A stretch of 64,000 bases of DNA from Diplolepis rosae (taxonomy: Eukaryota > Arthropoda > Insecta > Hymenoptera > Diplolepididae). Positions 53,260 through 63,722 of the stretch are shown here, piece by piece. The number at the start of each line of letters is the position of its first letter. Positions within the stretch are counted from its first letter, which is position 1. A program made the translations under genes and the position numbers. Location of the stretch: the NCBI GenBank assembly GCA_030998225.1, contig JAPYXD010000460.1, forward strand, positions 124,001 to 188,000, in the 5' to 3' direction. Below the pieces are notes generated by a model. That model was not told the DNA's origin. It searched no databases and worked only from the letters and a program-made list of their open reading frames with translations.

Positions 53260-53405
53260 GTAATTTTAATATACTCAGGTATACTAAATTTCTTTTGTGA
53301 GGTTATATGTATACTAAATTTTTTAAGTGTACACTAAGTTTCTTTTACGTATATGAATCTCGTAGTTTCTGTATACTATAATTCGTATGTGTGTATACGA
53401 AATTC
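53260..53405 (+). repeat. TATACTAAATTTC iterons, block 1
   Basis: GGTATACTAAATTTCTTTTGTG, TGTATACTAAATTTTTTAAGTG, TACACTAAGTTTCTTTTACG and further weak copies. A related single copy is at 52845-52870. Block 2 is at 56590-56720. Confidence 0.55.
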
Positions 53406-53980
53406 ATCTGCGCAGCGCGTTTTGATTTACGTGGATCATGCAACATATGCAGACTCGCATGCTGATGCATTTGTGGTTAATTAAGTTGTTACATCGACAT
53501 TTGATGCCGTTCATATTTGACATTAACCCTCTGTATGCAGGCGACAAAGAAGCGATGGGCGTTAAAAAAACATTAAAAACATTTAACATAGAAGTACAAA
53601 ATCTAATGTCAGCTCTCGGAAAAATTATTCAACCGCTTTAAAATTCTTAATATAATTATCAATAATTCTTAATAAAATAATACTTTGTACTTGAACTGTA
53701 TTTATTGTACAATAACCGATTTATTAATCGGATTCAAAATGGTCTCGTCTGATTGAATCCGATTAATAAATCGATTTCAATGATGTTTTTGAAATGGGGT
53801 CAATCGGTCCCAATCGGGACCAATTATTCGTTTAGTTATGTAGATATAAGTAAGGTTAGAGGGTTCAAACCCAAAAGCGATTCTGAAATTTATTTCAAGC
53901 GTGTGAGATTATAAATAGTGTATCATTGCGTACTTAAATATGTGAACATGAATAAGGTATGATAATAATATTCGTATATG
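53406..53980. other. Unassigned sequence upstream of the nested MITEs
   Basis: A plus-strand frame at 53438-53641 includes FDINPLYAGDKEAMGVKKTL, which I do not recognise. 53710-53830 has short inverted phrases (CGATTTATTAATCGGATTCAA against GAATCCGATTAATAAATCG). Confidence 0.3.
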
Positions 53981-55894
53981 CCCGTGCAGAAATCGCCCGA
54001 TTTGTCCTCATTTAAGGTAGGGCTACGGTTAGGCCCTCGCTAGAAAAAGTAGACTAGGAAGTTCTAGGCGGGCCCCGGCGAGGCGTTGATAAAGTTCACC
54101 CTGTTTGGTTTCTAGAAAAACTAGTTCCTTCTAGTCGGGCCCTATTTTTGGATTTTAGTCAGGCCCTAGGTAGTTCCTTATTTTAATAAAAAGTTTAGAT
54201 ATTCTTTGCTGCGCATGCTCATGCAAAAGGCCTTTACATACACGGAGAAAAATAGTTAAAGTAATTTTACTCAACTTCCGATCAAATTTGGGACATAAGG
54301 ACAAGTTAGAAGTTATTTAGTATCACTGTATTTATTTGTGATATATTAAATGTTCGAAAATTAATCAAAGTTGAGTAAAATTCAGAAGTATAGGGTGAAG
54401 TATGAAAGCGTGCATTAAAAATTTTTAAATATATATATTATTACTCGTAGTATAATTCTCAAAAACCAGTCTCATTAAATCACAAAAATAGTAGAGCTTT
54501 CCGTTCATTCTACTCTACGCTTCAATCGAGAGTTGAGTAAACCGTGAATCGCAAGATTTATTCCAACAGCTACATCTATTCACGCAGGAACGAATGAAAG
54601 TAATCTGCGCCTTGGGCACACATGAAAAATTTTTTATTTCAAAAACTTAAATTCTTAAAATTAAATTGATCTTATGAAAATTTAAACAAAAAAAATCGAT
54701 AAGTGTATTACATAAAATATGAAATATCACATAAATTACTCAGGGAGAATAATAATTTGGAATTCGCAAATGTAAAATCCATATTTTGAAAATATAAAAC
54801 ACAGAAAATAAAAGAACCTTCTTATAAATGTTTTTATACAAGATACTTCTTAATAATAATGCAATTTTTTAATGTACATTTGAAAATTTAGTTTCACTAA
54901 ACTTCATACGTTGTTATAATAAAAATGTATACTAAATGTAATTTAATAATTATATTATATATATCAATAATCATAGTTATAATAATTGTGTAATTATATT
55001 AATTTTTAAAAATATTTTATTAATCATTTATGAAAAAAGTTGATTTATTTTTACTTGAGTAAGGTTAAAAAATTTTATTGACGGCACTTACTCTCACAAG
55101 CTCTGAATAACTCATGCAGTCACTATATAAGAAAGTTCCAAATTTTATATCTCAGCATTGTAAGCGAGCGTGTGCGTGATTCGACGAAAGCGTATTGTAC
55201 TATATATAAGTGTTGTTATTAGGTTTATATATGTAAGGTTATATGTTTAAGTGTATTTGTAATTTGAAATATGATTGGCTACGTCCGTAATGGTGTGAAT
55301 GTATTTGTAAGTTGTTTATGTATATACCGGATGACTATTGGCAGGCTCGAGGTAAGAATTTTTTTTTATTTGAGAGAAGCATACCATTGCCAGTTGAAAT
55401 AATACGCCCGATGCTCATTTTACCCAACTACGATTTGAAGCACCTCAAGCGTCGGTGATATACTTATACATTTCATGTTAACCCACTGACGCATGTTGGT
55501 GCCCTGTCTTCAATAACGTTTTACTTAACTCCTTACTATTCCCTATGTAACGCTTATTGTTATTCACTTTGGGTGAATTAGGTATATATCAAATTCATTT
55601 TACCCGACTAGGATTTAATAGATGTTCAAATGTCCTTATGTCCCAAGTTTAATCGACAGAGTTGAGTAAAATTACTTCAACTATTTTTCTCCGTGTAGCT
55701 GGGGCCCCATTGTACGGTTAGGCAATAGATATGTATTCTAATCAGGGCCCGACTAGATGTCTTGAATAGGGCCTGCCTAAAACAGCGTTACAGAAGTAGA
55801 TGGGGCCTGACTACTTTTCCCTACAAGATCCCGACTAGAAGTAGGGAAAAGTAGTCAGGGCCCTACTATATCCTAAATGAAATTTCTGCACGGG
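53981..55894. mobile_element. MITE with CCCGTGCAGAAAT termini, interrupted by another MITE
   Basis: CCCGTGCAGAAAT at 53981 and ATTTCTGCACGGG ending at 55894 are perfect inverted repeats, with further subterminal similarity (CATTTA.GG...TAGGGC). Without the insertion it is about 460 bp. The interior repeats GGGCCCGACTAG-type motifs in both orientations. No clear target duplication. Confidence 0.75.
54241..55695. mobile_element. TA-flanked MITE nested inside the CCCGTGCAGAAAT MITE
   Basis: CACGGAGAAAAATAGTT(A/G)AAG and the inverted form ending at 55695 are flanked by TA (54239-54240, 55696-55697). The TIRs extend about 37 bp (through GTAATTTTACTCAACT) and are followed by another shared block, GGACATAAGGACA against TGTCCTTATGTCC. 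1455 bp, AT-rich and noncoding. Confidence 0.8.
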
Positions 55895-56125
55895 TGTTGC
55901 CACTGAAACTTCCACCTTTTGTTGGAGTCATTTTTCAGATAGTTTTCACATAGGTTTTATAAGAGTTAGTAGAACATATATTCCATTTATTCAAAAAAAA
56001 TGTTAACTTCATAGCTTGAAAGGCACTATATTGATTTCTGATAAGCAAAAAAAATACGATATCATACTAAATTATAATTCATTTTTATGATTTACTCTAA
56101 CGAAAAGTCTCTCAGTGTAGCATTA

Positions 56126-56586
56126 CACTGTAAAAAATATCGGTAAATTTTCCTATTATGTATTAGGGAATTTTTCCTAAATCCTTAGGAAGCATAGATT
56201 TTCCTACAGAAATTGGAAATATTTCATTGATTTGAGGAAAATTGACCGAATTTTCGGGCTTATTTCCGAACTATTAGGAAATGTATCAAAAAGGTGAAAA
56301 CATTTCACAAATCTCCTAAGATGTAGGAAATTTTTCCCATGAAAAGCGCAAATTATTCCACAAAAACGGAAATTTGTTCACTTTTTTAGATCTTTTTCCA
56401 CTTAAATTATGAAAAATATTAATTTTTCCTAATAAACTGGATACTTCTCCGACCAAACAGTAGGAACTATTTCCAGTTCTATGTCGGAAATATTTCCGAC
56501 TATATCTTTGGAAAAATTTACTACCCATTTGGATTTTAAGCTGTCCGACTATTTTTGGAAGCATTTCCGAAAAATTTTGTACAGTG
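56126..56586. mobile_element. TTTCC/GGAAA-rich MITE (461 bp)
   Basis: CACTGTA.AAAAT at the left and ATTTTGTACAGTG at the right are flanked by TA (56124-56125, 56587-56588). The interior is packed with GGAAAT/ATTTCC pentamers (well over 20), often as GGAAA.TTTCC pairs. Confidence 0.75.
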
Positions 56587-56589
56587 TAG

Positions 56590-56755
56590 TACACGTATAT
56601 GGAAACTAGTATACTCGTAAAGTAAAATTACCATATGCGTGTACTGAATTTCATGTACAGTTATAATGAATTTAGTGTACGCGTGTACTAAATTTCATAT
56701 ACATGTATACTAAATGCAATACAGATTTTTCTCACAGTGTATATATATATACATA
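56590..56755 (+). repeat. TATACTAAATTTC iterons, block 2, with AT microsatellite
   Basis: GTGTACTGAATTTCATGTAC, GTGTACTAAATTTCATATAC and GTATACTAAATGCAATAC in succession, then a TATATATATACATATATG tract. Confidence 0.55.
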
Positions 56756-56793
56756 TATGTATATTCTTCTTTTCTCTGGATAATTCAAAGCCA

Positions 56794-56906
56794 GAATTGG
56801 AAGATATGGATGTAGACGATGTTTATTTCCAACAAGACGGCGCTACGTGTCACAAAAGTAACAAGACCATCGGTCTTTTGCGTAAAAACTTATTCCAGGC
56901 GAATAA
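56794..56906 (+). pseudogene. Tc1/mariner-superfamily transposase scrap
   Basis: LEDMDVDDVYFQQDGATCHK, then SNKTIGLLRKNLFQA. The FQQDGATCH block is the second catalytic Asp region of a Tc1/mariner-superfamily transposase distinct from the other mariners in the window. It is cut just before the mariner derivative at 56940. Confidence 0.65.
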
Positions 56907-56939
56907 GTTTTGATTTTTGTATAAAAATGGGAAGATGTA

Positions 56940-57489
56940 TCAGGTGTACAAATAAGTTTCCGTCGTTTGACAAAAGCTGGTGCCACCAGTAAGTTTTGGT
57001 TGAAATTGACAAATGTAAAACGTCAATGTCGTAAAGCTGGACATCTGTCAACAACATAACCTTGAAATATTAGTGGATTTTTATCAGTATAATATATTCT
57101 TTTGTGTGCGAAAACGTTGAGTTTTAAGCCGAATAAGCGTCACTAGCGGGAACTTTTGATTTACTTCTTCAATTTAAAAAAATCTGCAGCTGAGGTGCAT
57201 CGATAGCTTGCAGAAACATATGGTGAGGCTGCCTTAAGTGAGAAAAGTTGTTGTAAGCGGTTTCAAAAGTTTAAAAACGGTGAATTTAACATCGAAGACA
57301 AAGAACGTAGTGGAAGGCCGAAAGTCTATAAAGACGCGGAATTGGAAGCATTGTTGGATCAAGATTCGTACCAAACGAAAGAAGAACAATACGATGGACA
57401 ATATTTCGGATAAAACATAAGGTTCCGTTTTTTCACAATAAATGCCCGATTTTTGATTGAAAACGGCAGAAATTTATTTGAACACCTTA
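56940..57489 (+). mobile_element. Mariner deletion derivative (550 bp), copy 2
   Basis: Same TIRs and same internal deletion as 49602-50153, flanked by TA (56938-56939, 57490-57491). The HTH frame carries extra mutations (stop after GAEVHR, GTTGAG at the former start). The 60-codon frame at 57238 is an out-of-phase artefact. Confidence 0.85.
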
Positions 57490-57491
57490 TA

Positions 57492-59455
57492 AATTTCGTG
57501 TGCGGATTAAACACTGTATACTAAGGGAAAAAAATACCGAAAATATCGATATTTTAAATATCAAAATGGAGAGATTCAAAAGACTTCCCCATTCCAGAAA
57601 TCATCACAAAAGGAAAAGTCTATGACATCGTATTAGATAATCCAAAAGTGAAAGAGCGTGACTCACAAGGAACCCTAGGTAGGTGTCCTCCTCCGATTTT
57701 GTTCGTTCGCGCATATGTTGTAGTACTCGAAAAACTAAGCAACGCATATTTTTTTTACGTGCCCAAAATGGTTTTTAGGGGGCAAAAGTCACCCCCGAAA
57801 AGTTCGGTACCAAATACCCATTTAATTGTATCACATATAATAACAGAACCTTTCACAATTAAACCAACTCGAAAAATATCCTCACTATGAGAGATGAAAT
57901 ATGTGACTTTTTTTTCAACTTGATAAAATAGATTTTTGGGGGTAAAGTACCCAACAAGAAGTTTTAATTATACAAAAAATTTTCAAACAGACGTTATTTC
58001 AACCCGAAAAATCTGGCAAAAATTTATGTTGCATGCAATAGTAAAATAAAGTTTACGTATGTTTTCATTTTCATGAGATATTAATTTATAAGGGGTATTC
58101 TCCCTTAACCAGTTAACTGTGATTGACTAGTATACTCGTCATAAATACATGTAGTCCAGTCGAATTAGAATTCAAGGTGTATGTGAGAGCAAGATCCGAG
58201 ATTTTCATTGGAATCGCTCAAAAATATCATAGTAATTGACGTACCATGTTTTGCGCCTCGAATTTCCTTGTGCGTTTTGTAAAACAAATGTTGAAAGCCA
58301 AAAAGTGCGAAAAAAGGCCATTTTTTAAATACATTTTCTCATTTTACTCTTAAAATATCAATTTTATGATGAAATTGTATCAGAGTAAAGTTGTAGAGCA
58401 CAAAATTTGCTACAAAATGCTGTAGTTTGAAGTTGAAACATTTAATTTTCCTCCGCCTCAGTGGCCGAACAATAAATAAAAAATAGTCGAAAAACAGATA
58501 TTTTTTGCACGGGCATTTAAAATTGAAAATATTAATACATCTAAATGATTGTTATGGCTTTAAAATATTTAATTCTTTACCTTTCGAATGCCGAAAACTC
58601 GAGTTCAATATCTCTTTTAGTTACTGAGTAATGTAATTGTTTATTAAGAATTTTCAAAATAACATAACTTTTAAGAATTAACACATACACCAGGAAAATT
58701 TTTTTACACATAGCATGATTTTTTTATACATACTGCAAGTATAACACTATCATATGCAATGATTAGATGAGTGGTTTTTATTTTTTAACACATCCAAACG
58801 ATTATTTAAAAGGGGGTTGTAATTTTTACATTAAGTGACAAATGAATAACTCCGCGGTTTTTCGACACATTTTAAATCTGAAAAGACCCTGTGAAAGTGC
58901 TTGCAAAAACGAATCTTTTAGCGGTTTGAACACTTAAATTCGACCTTCCAATATGAAGTTATTGAATCCCAAAGTCGGCTGCATGTGAGTGAGATTTGAG
59001 CAACAATTAAACGAAACAAAAAATTCTGGCGTATAGCTTTATTAATTTACTTTCGATATATTGTTGAAGAAAACCGATTACTTTGACGATCTATGTGCAA
59101 TTAATTCTAACAGCTAGGCAAATGCGCGTGGGAATGGCGAAAATCGGAGTGGAGGGAATCGGTCAGCGTGGGGCAAAAACTTGATTCGGCGCCTTCAAAA
59201 TCGTCGCGCGCTCTTCACTGCCACTTATCTCGGCTTCTAATCGACCAAATTTGACGTTTATTTTTTTAAATCGATATAGCAAATCAAGAGGAATCTAATG
59301 GTGCACATACTTCTAGTCTGTTTTTAAAAGTTTATGAATGGTTAACGTCATTTGGGATTTCTCTAATTTTGACATTGCACAATCATACAATTTTCGAAGA
59401 TAATTCCTAAATACGCAAATACTTTTGCAAATCGTACACCCATTTTGAGTTCAGA
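57492..59455. other. Noncoding region with one unrecognised short ORF
   Basis: The plus-strand stretch 57570-57680 reads DFPIPEIITKGKVYDIVLDN and then KVKERDSQGT, which looks coding but is unrecognised. The remaining frame to 57890 does not. 57900-59455 is AT-rich and without genes. The phrase around 58380-58440 (TCAGAGTAAAGTTGTAGAGCAC) has the feel of a dispersed insect repeat. Confidence 0.35.
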
Positions 59456-59459
59456 ATTT

Positions 59460-60290
59460 AGATTTGCACAAAATTTTTTTTACAGCTTCTTTTTAATAAA
59501 TTGACCAACACTTATATCGGGATTTTCGAAAAAAAAAATTTTTGAGAGATATATTAATTTAAATTTTTCATAAAATTGGATAAAATGCTAAATTCTCTTG
59601 TACTTAAAATTCATTATCTCTGGTTGAAATAATCTAATCGATTTCGGGTTTGTTTCATTTTCTAGCTTATTACGTTCGGTTTTCGGATAAATATTTTCAT
59701 AATTTTTATTTTGTTAATTAACTGCAGATATAAGTGGATACTTAATTAGATCGGAAAATATTAAATATTTTTGAGCGCGCGACGTGTTTAATCATTTCCG
59801 AATCGAGCCGCAACTAGCCTTCCTCGAGACATAATGTGCTTTTAGTCGACTCGAACATGATTAAACACGTCGCGCGTTCAAAACTATTTAAAATCTTCCG
59901 ATCCAATTAAGTTTCCACTTTTATTAAATATGCGCTAGTTATATTGAGACATAGCGCATATGATACTATTTTTTCCAACTTTTTCTACTGAGAAAGCAAA
60001 CATGCAAAAATTGCTTAAACAATTAAATTGCTTATATATGTAGTTAATTAACATAATAAAAATTATGAGAATATTTATCTGAGAACCTAACGTAACAAGC
60101 TAAAAAATGAAACAGAACAGAAATCGATTTGATTATTTCAACCGGAGATAATGAATTTTAAGCACGAGAGAATTTAGCATTTTGTCCAATTTTATCAAAA
60201 GTTTAAATTAATATATCTCTCAAAAAAAATTTTTTTTCGAAAATCCCGATATACGTGTCGATTAAATTATTGAAAAGATGCCACAGAAAA
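59460..60290. repeat. Palindrome 1 (arms ~360 bp, short spacer)
   Basis: 59470-59817 pairs with 59855-60290. Examples: GAGCGCGCGACGTGTTTAATCAT against ATGATTAAACACGTCGCGCG, and TCATTATCTC(T/C)GGTTGAAATAATC against its inverse near 60130-60155. The right arm has an insertion of about 100 bases (about 59930-60035) absent from the left arm. Confidence 0.75.
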
Positions 60291-60414
60291 AAATGTAAGA
60301 CTTTTTAAAATGTGAACAATTTTTTGTTTTAAAATCCGTACGTTTTGCAAAAGAATATCCCACATACGCAAATACTTTTACAATTTCAAGGTGGAATTTA
60401 ATTTCAGTTATATA

Positions 60415-60850
60415 AACATTTAATCAAACTAATTCTAGTGGCTATTAATTTCAATTTTTATAAAGTTTACCCGACAAGTTGCAGCTAGTGAGGTACAATG
60501 AATTTTTTTTTGCAAGTAGACGGTACCTTTTTTATATTCATAATGATAGTCAAATAATATCTAAGTAGAAATTGTATACATTGTAAATAATATCAATCTG
60601 CAGTTATGTATAATAAATTTATGTTTCATAATCTATACAGAATGTGTACTTTTCATTTTGCAAAAATAAATGCATTCCATTTTCAACAAAAAGGATTGAT
60701 TTTTTAACAATTATATGACTATCATTATAAATAAAAAAAAGGTACCGTCTACTAGAAAAAAAAATTCATTGTACCTCACTAGCTGTAACTTGTCGGGTAA
60801 ACTTTATAAAAGTGAAATTGAAAGCAACTAGAATTATTTTAATACTTAAA
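60415..60850. repeat. Palindrome 2 (arms ~145 bp, ~150 bp spacer)
   Basis: ATAAAGTTTACCCGACAAGTT and CTAGTGAGGTACAATGAATTTTT in the left arm recur inverted at 60745-60805, as do GTAGACGGTACCTTTTTT and TCATAATGATAGTCA. Confidence 0.75.
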
Positions 60851-60984
60851 AATTTATAACAATGAAATCAGTACTTTTATCTTTAAATGCGTTTTTCTCA
60901 AAACTACATTTTTCAAATTTTCTGCAGCTGTAACTCGATAACAAATCATTCGATCGGCTTGCGTCTTTTTTTAGCTTATTGCGT

Positions 60985-61165
60985 ATTTGTTTTTCCATAC
61001 AATGACCCTCCAGTTTTATGATTGGATAAAAAATATAATTTTGCCACGCCAAAAACCATCAGATTTTTGAGCAAAATTATAATTTTTTTTCAAAACTCCA
61101 CTATTTTGTTGCATTTTAATTTTTATTACAATCGTGGGTCATTGTATAGGAAATATATTCCAGTT
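60985..61165. repeat. Palindrome 3 (weak)
   Basis: TTTTTCCATACAATGACCC is mirrored by GGGTCATTGTATAGGAAAT. The inner parts match only loosely. Confidence 0.45.
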
Positions 61166-61663
61166 TGATTAAATTTTTGGTTTTTTTTATTTCAGGCACT
61201 GTGAAGGCGACAATCACTGCAGCAGTGGCGGAATTTTTTTTTTTTAAGACTCTGGAGATGGTGGATAACTTGCTGAAAATCGAATATTTTCATTTGAAAA
61301 CATTACTTTGTATTTATTATTAATGCACAAATATATCTGCAAAATTTTAGAACATTCGATGCAATACTTTCTTAAAACAAAATTCACAAAAATTACCCGT
61401 TTTTCAGGCGGTCAAACTAGTTGTGCCCCTTAAGAAGCTAATGTCAAGAAATACTTGTATGTATGCAAAAAAATGTGTTTGAAGGACTCGGGTAAAGAGT
61501 CCCCGAAACTACACAATTTAAGTGCTTTTGTCCTAAAACTTCGAGACGTCTAACGACTCAATAGAACATGAGAGTTGGAAAGGACATGTTCGTTTTGCTA
61601 TTCAGGTGAAAATTATCGTATTTTATAATGTTGATATTATTTTCAGACGGCAGGAAAAAGAAA
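61166..61663. other. Noncoding, nothing recognised
   Basis: AT-rich; no supported gene or repeat. Confidence 0.35.
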
Positions 61664-62175
61664 TGTGACTCCGGATGAGAAAACGTGACTATCGTCCAAG
61701 TTTTAAATTTTACAGGACAAGAGATTAAGGTAAAAGGTTCATGAAGTACATGAGGATTATTATCTTTTATTCTGAAGTTCTTTATTCAGACGATTAGTAG
61801 AACATTTTCCTATTAATAACACGTATTTATAAAAAAAAAACATTTCTCATTCAATTAATTCACATTGAACAAAATTATATATCATAAAAAACAATGCAAT
61901 GAGTAAGCCATTTTTGAAGAGAACATGAACACTTCCGGGTTAATAACGAATCGACAGTTTTTATGATAGCGTGCTAACTCATGTTTCATTGAAAATTACA
62001 TGTATGTGGTCTCGCTCCATGACGTACGCTTAATTTTAGATCGTTATAACTAATTTTAAAAAATTAATAGAAAAATTTCGTTTGTTCCATGCGATTAGTC
62101 ATCTTAAAATCTATAAGAATCAATAAAAAAATCGATTTTTTGGACGCTAGTCACGTTTCCTCATCTGGCGTCACA
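61664..62175. mobile_element. MITE with TGTGAC termini (512 bp)
   Basis: TGTGACTCCGGATGAGAAAA and CGTGACTATCGTCCAA at the left match the inverse of the right end over about 36 bp with four differences. The interior is noncoding. No clear target duplication. Confidence 0.7.
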
Positions 62176-63440
62176 AATATAATGAAAAAAATATGAAGAA
62201 AAAGTTTTATCTTTGTTGCCATATTGCAAAAAGTTCTTTAATGACTAAAATTGACAAAAAAAGTGAATCAATAATTTGACCACTGGTTTGTAAAAAAATT
62301 TTCGACAATTGTTCCTGTTACGATATTTTTTGACAAAATTTTAAATTTTGAGTTTTACTACAGTATTATTAAAAACAAATTGGAGATATGTACTTTGAAG
62401 TTAAAAAAAAGTTGACAAAATTACAGAATTCTACATACTCAATCTAATTTGTAAAATCTGCAGAGGATGACATATGATTTCATCGAAACGTTGTTAAAGA
62501 AATAAAAAACTGATTGTCCGAGGTTGGTCAGTTTTCTGCTTTTAAATGAAGAAAATTAGTCGGACGAAAAATAGCATATAAGTTAAATTCATATTATTGT
62601 TAATGTTGTAATTGTGAAAAATGGGGGAAGCGTAATGAGACGGTTTTAAATAATTAACTCATGTTTGAGTAATTGATGTAACTGGGGGGGGGGGGGGGGG
62701 TATTATCAACAATTACAGTAGTTTCAAGTTGTATGGGCGGCTTATAATAAAAACAAGTTGTTAATCCACGAACATATAATACTTTTACTGTGTGTGTGTG
62801 TGTGTGGGGGGGGGGTCTTTTTGTGTGGTTGATTTCATTTGAAATAATGAATTAGTTGATGCATATTAACCAGTGAAATTAATTGATTCGAATACACCAA
62901 ATATCAGTAACTATTCGTGCTCTTCCTTTATCAAAACCAGAATCATTCTTACATTGTACATTGTAACATTGCTAATGGTACGAGCGTATCGAGGCGGTGG
63001 AATTTTTGCAAAAGAAAAACGTAATAATAAATCATTGATTATATTTGTATGCCACTTCAAGCGCCCGTAACCCGAGCACCTTGACAAGACCGCTGATGGA
63101 GCTCATCATTGCTCGGGTCGAAAACTTTAGAAAATGGTTGGTTTAGGAAGGAAATTCCCAATCTTGCTACTTTTCCGCCGAATAATGTATTAACTTATAG
63201 TTATTATTATGTATCTTCATCGTTAAGAAGTTATTTATTTTGACAAAAATATAAATACAAAAAACATACAAATGGTAAATTGAGGTCAATGTAATTGTAT
63301 ATCATGAAAAACTAGTATACATTCACATTAGATTAAATAACTTTTCAATCAAAATATATCAAAATTAAAGTTAACATTGTTAAAATACTACTGTGGGCAA
63401 GAGCTGAGGTAAATTTTGTTATTAAATGAAAAATCTTTAT
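62176..63440. other. Noncoding with G tracts
   Basis: No gene seen. Holds a 17-base G run (62684-62700), a TG repeat plus 10-base G run (62790-62815) and a short hairpin, ACCCGAGCA/TGCTCGGGT (63071 and 63112). Confidence 0.45.
62684..62700 (+). repeat. Poly-G tract
   Basis: Seventeen consecutive G residues. Another run is at 43425-43440 (16 G), and a C run is in the right PLE copy near 44133-44145. Confidence 0.9.
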
Positions 63441-63722
63441 TTATTTATCCAAATTAATTTCACCCCCTTCAAAGTAATCCTCTCCCGATATAATGCACTT
63501 ATGCCAACGTTTTTTCCAATCGCTGAAACACTTGTTAAATTCGATTTCCGGAATTGCCTTCAAAGCCTTCTTCGATTCGACTTGTATATCTTCAATCGTG
63601 TCAAAGTGTGTCCTCAGAGTGGTCTTTTGAGTTTGGGGAATAGCCAGAAGTCACAAGGAGCCAAATCAGGCAAATATGGTGGTTGTGGAACGATATGCGT
63701 TGAGTTTTTGGCCAGGTTGAGC
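63441..63722 (-). pseudogene. Mariner-superfamily transposase, C-terminal part
   Basis: The minus strand reads PPYLPDLAPCDFWLFPKLKR (third catalytic Asp region), then a stop, HTLTRLKIYKSNRR in a shifted frame, and ALKAIPEIEFNKCFSDWKKR, WHKCIISGEDYFEGGEINLD before TAA (63443-63441). It represents a different mariner-superfamily branch from those at 25.3, 29.5 and 49.6 kb. The upstream part would be beyond 63722, but what follows (63723-64000) is not recognisable as transposase. Confidence 0.75.

Noticed and set aside
57238..57420. 60-codon ORF in the second mariner derivative
   Set aside because: Out-of-phase frame over the degraded HTH coding sequence.
63085..63130. Second hammerhead-like motif (CTGATG...GAAAAC)
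   Set aside because: The core reads CTGATGG and five extra bases separate stem II from GAAA; the core geometry does not fit.
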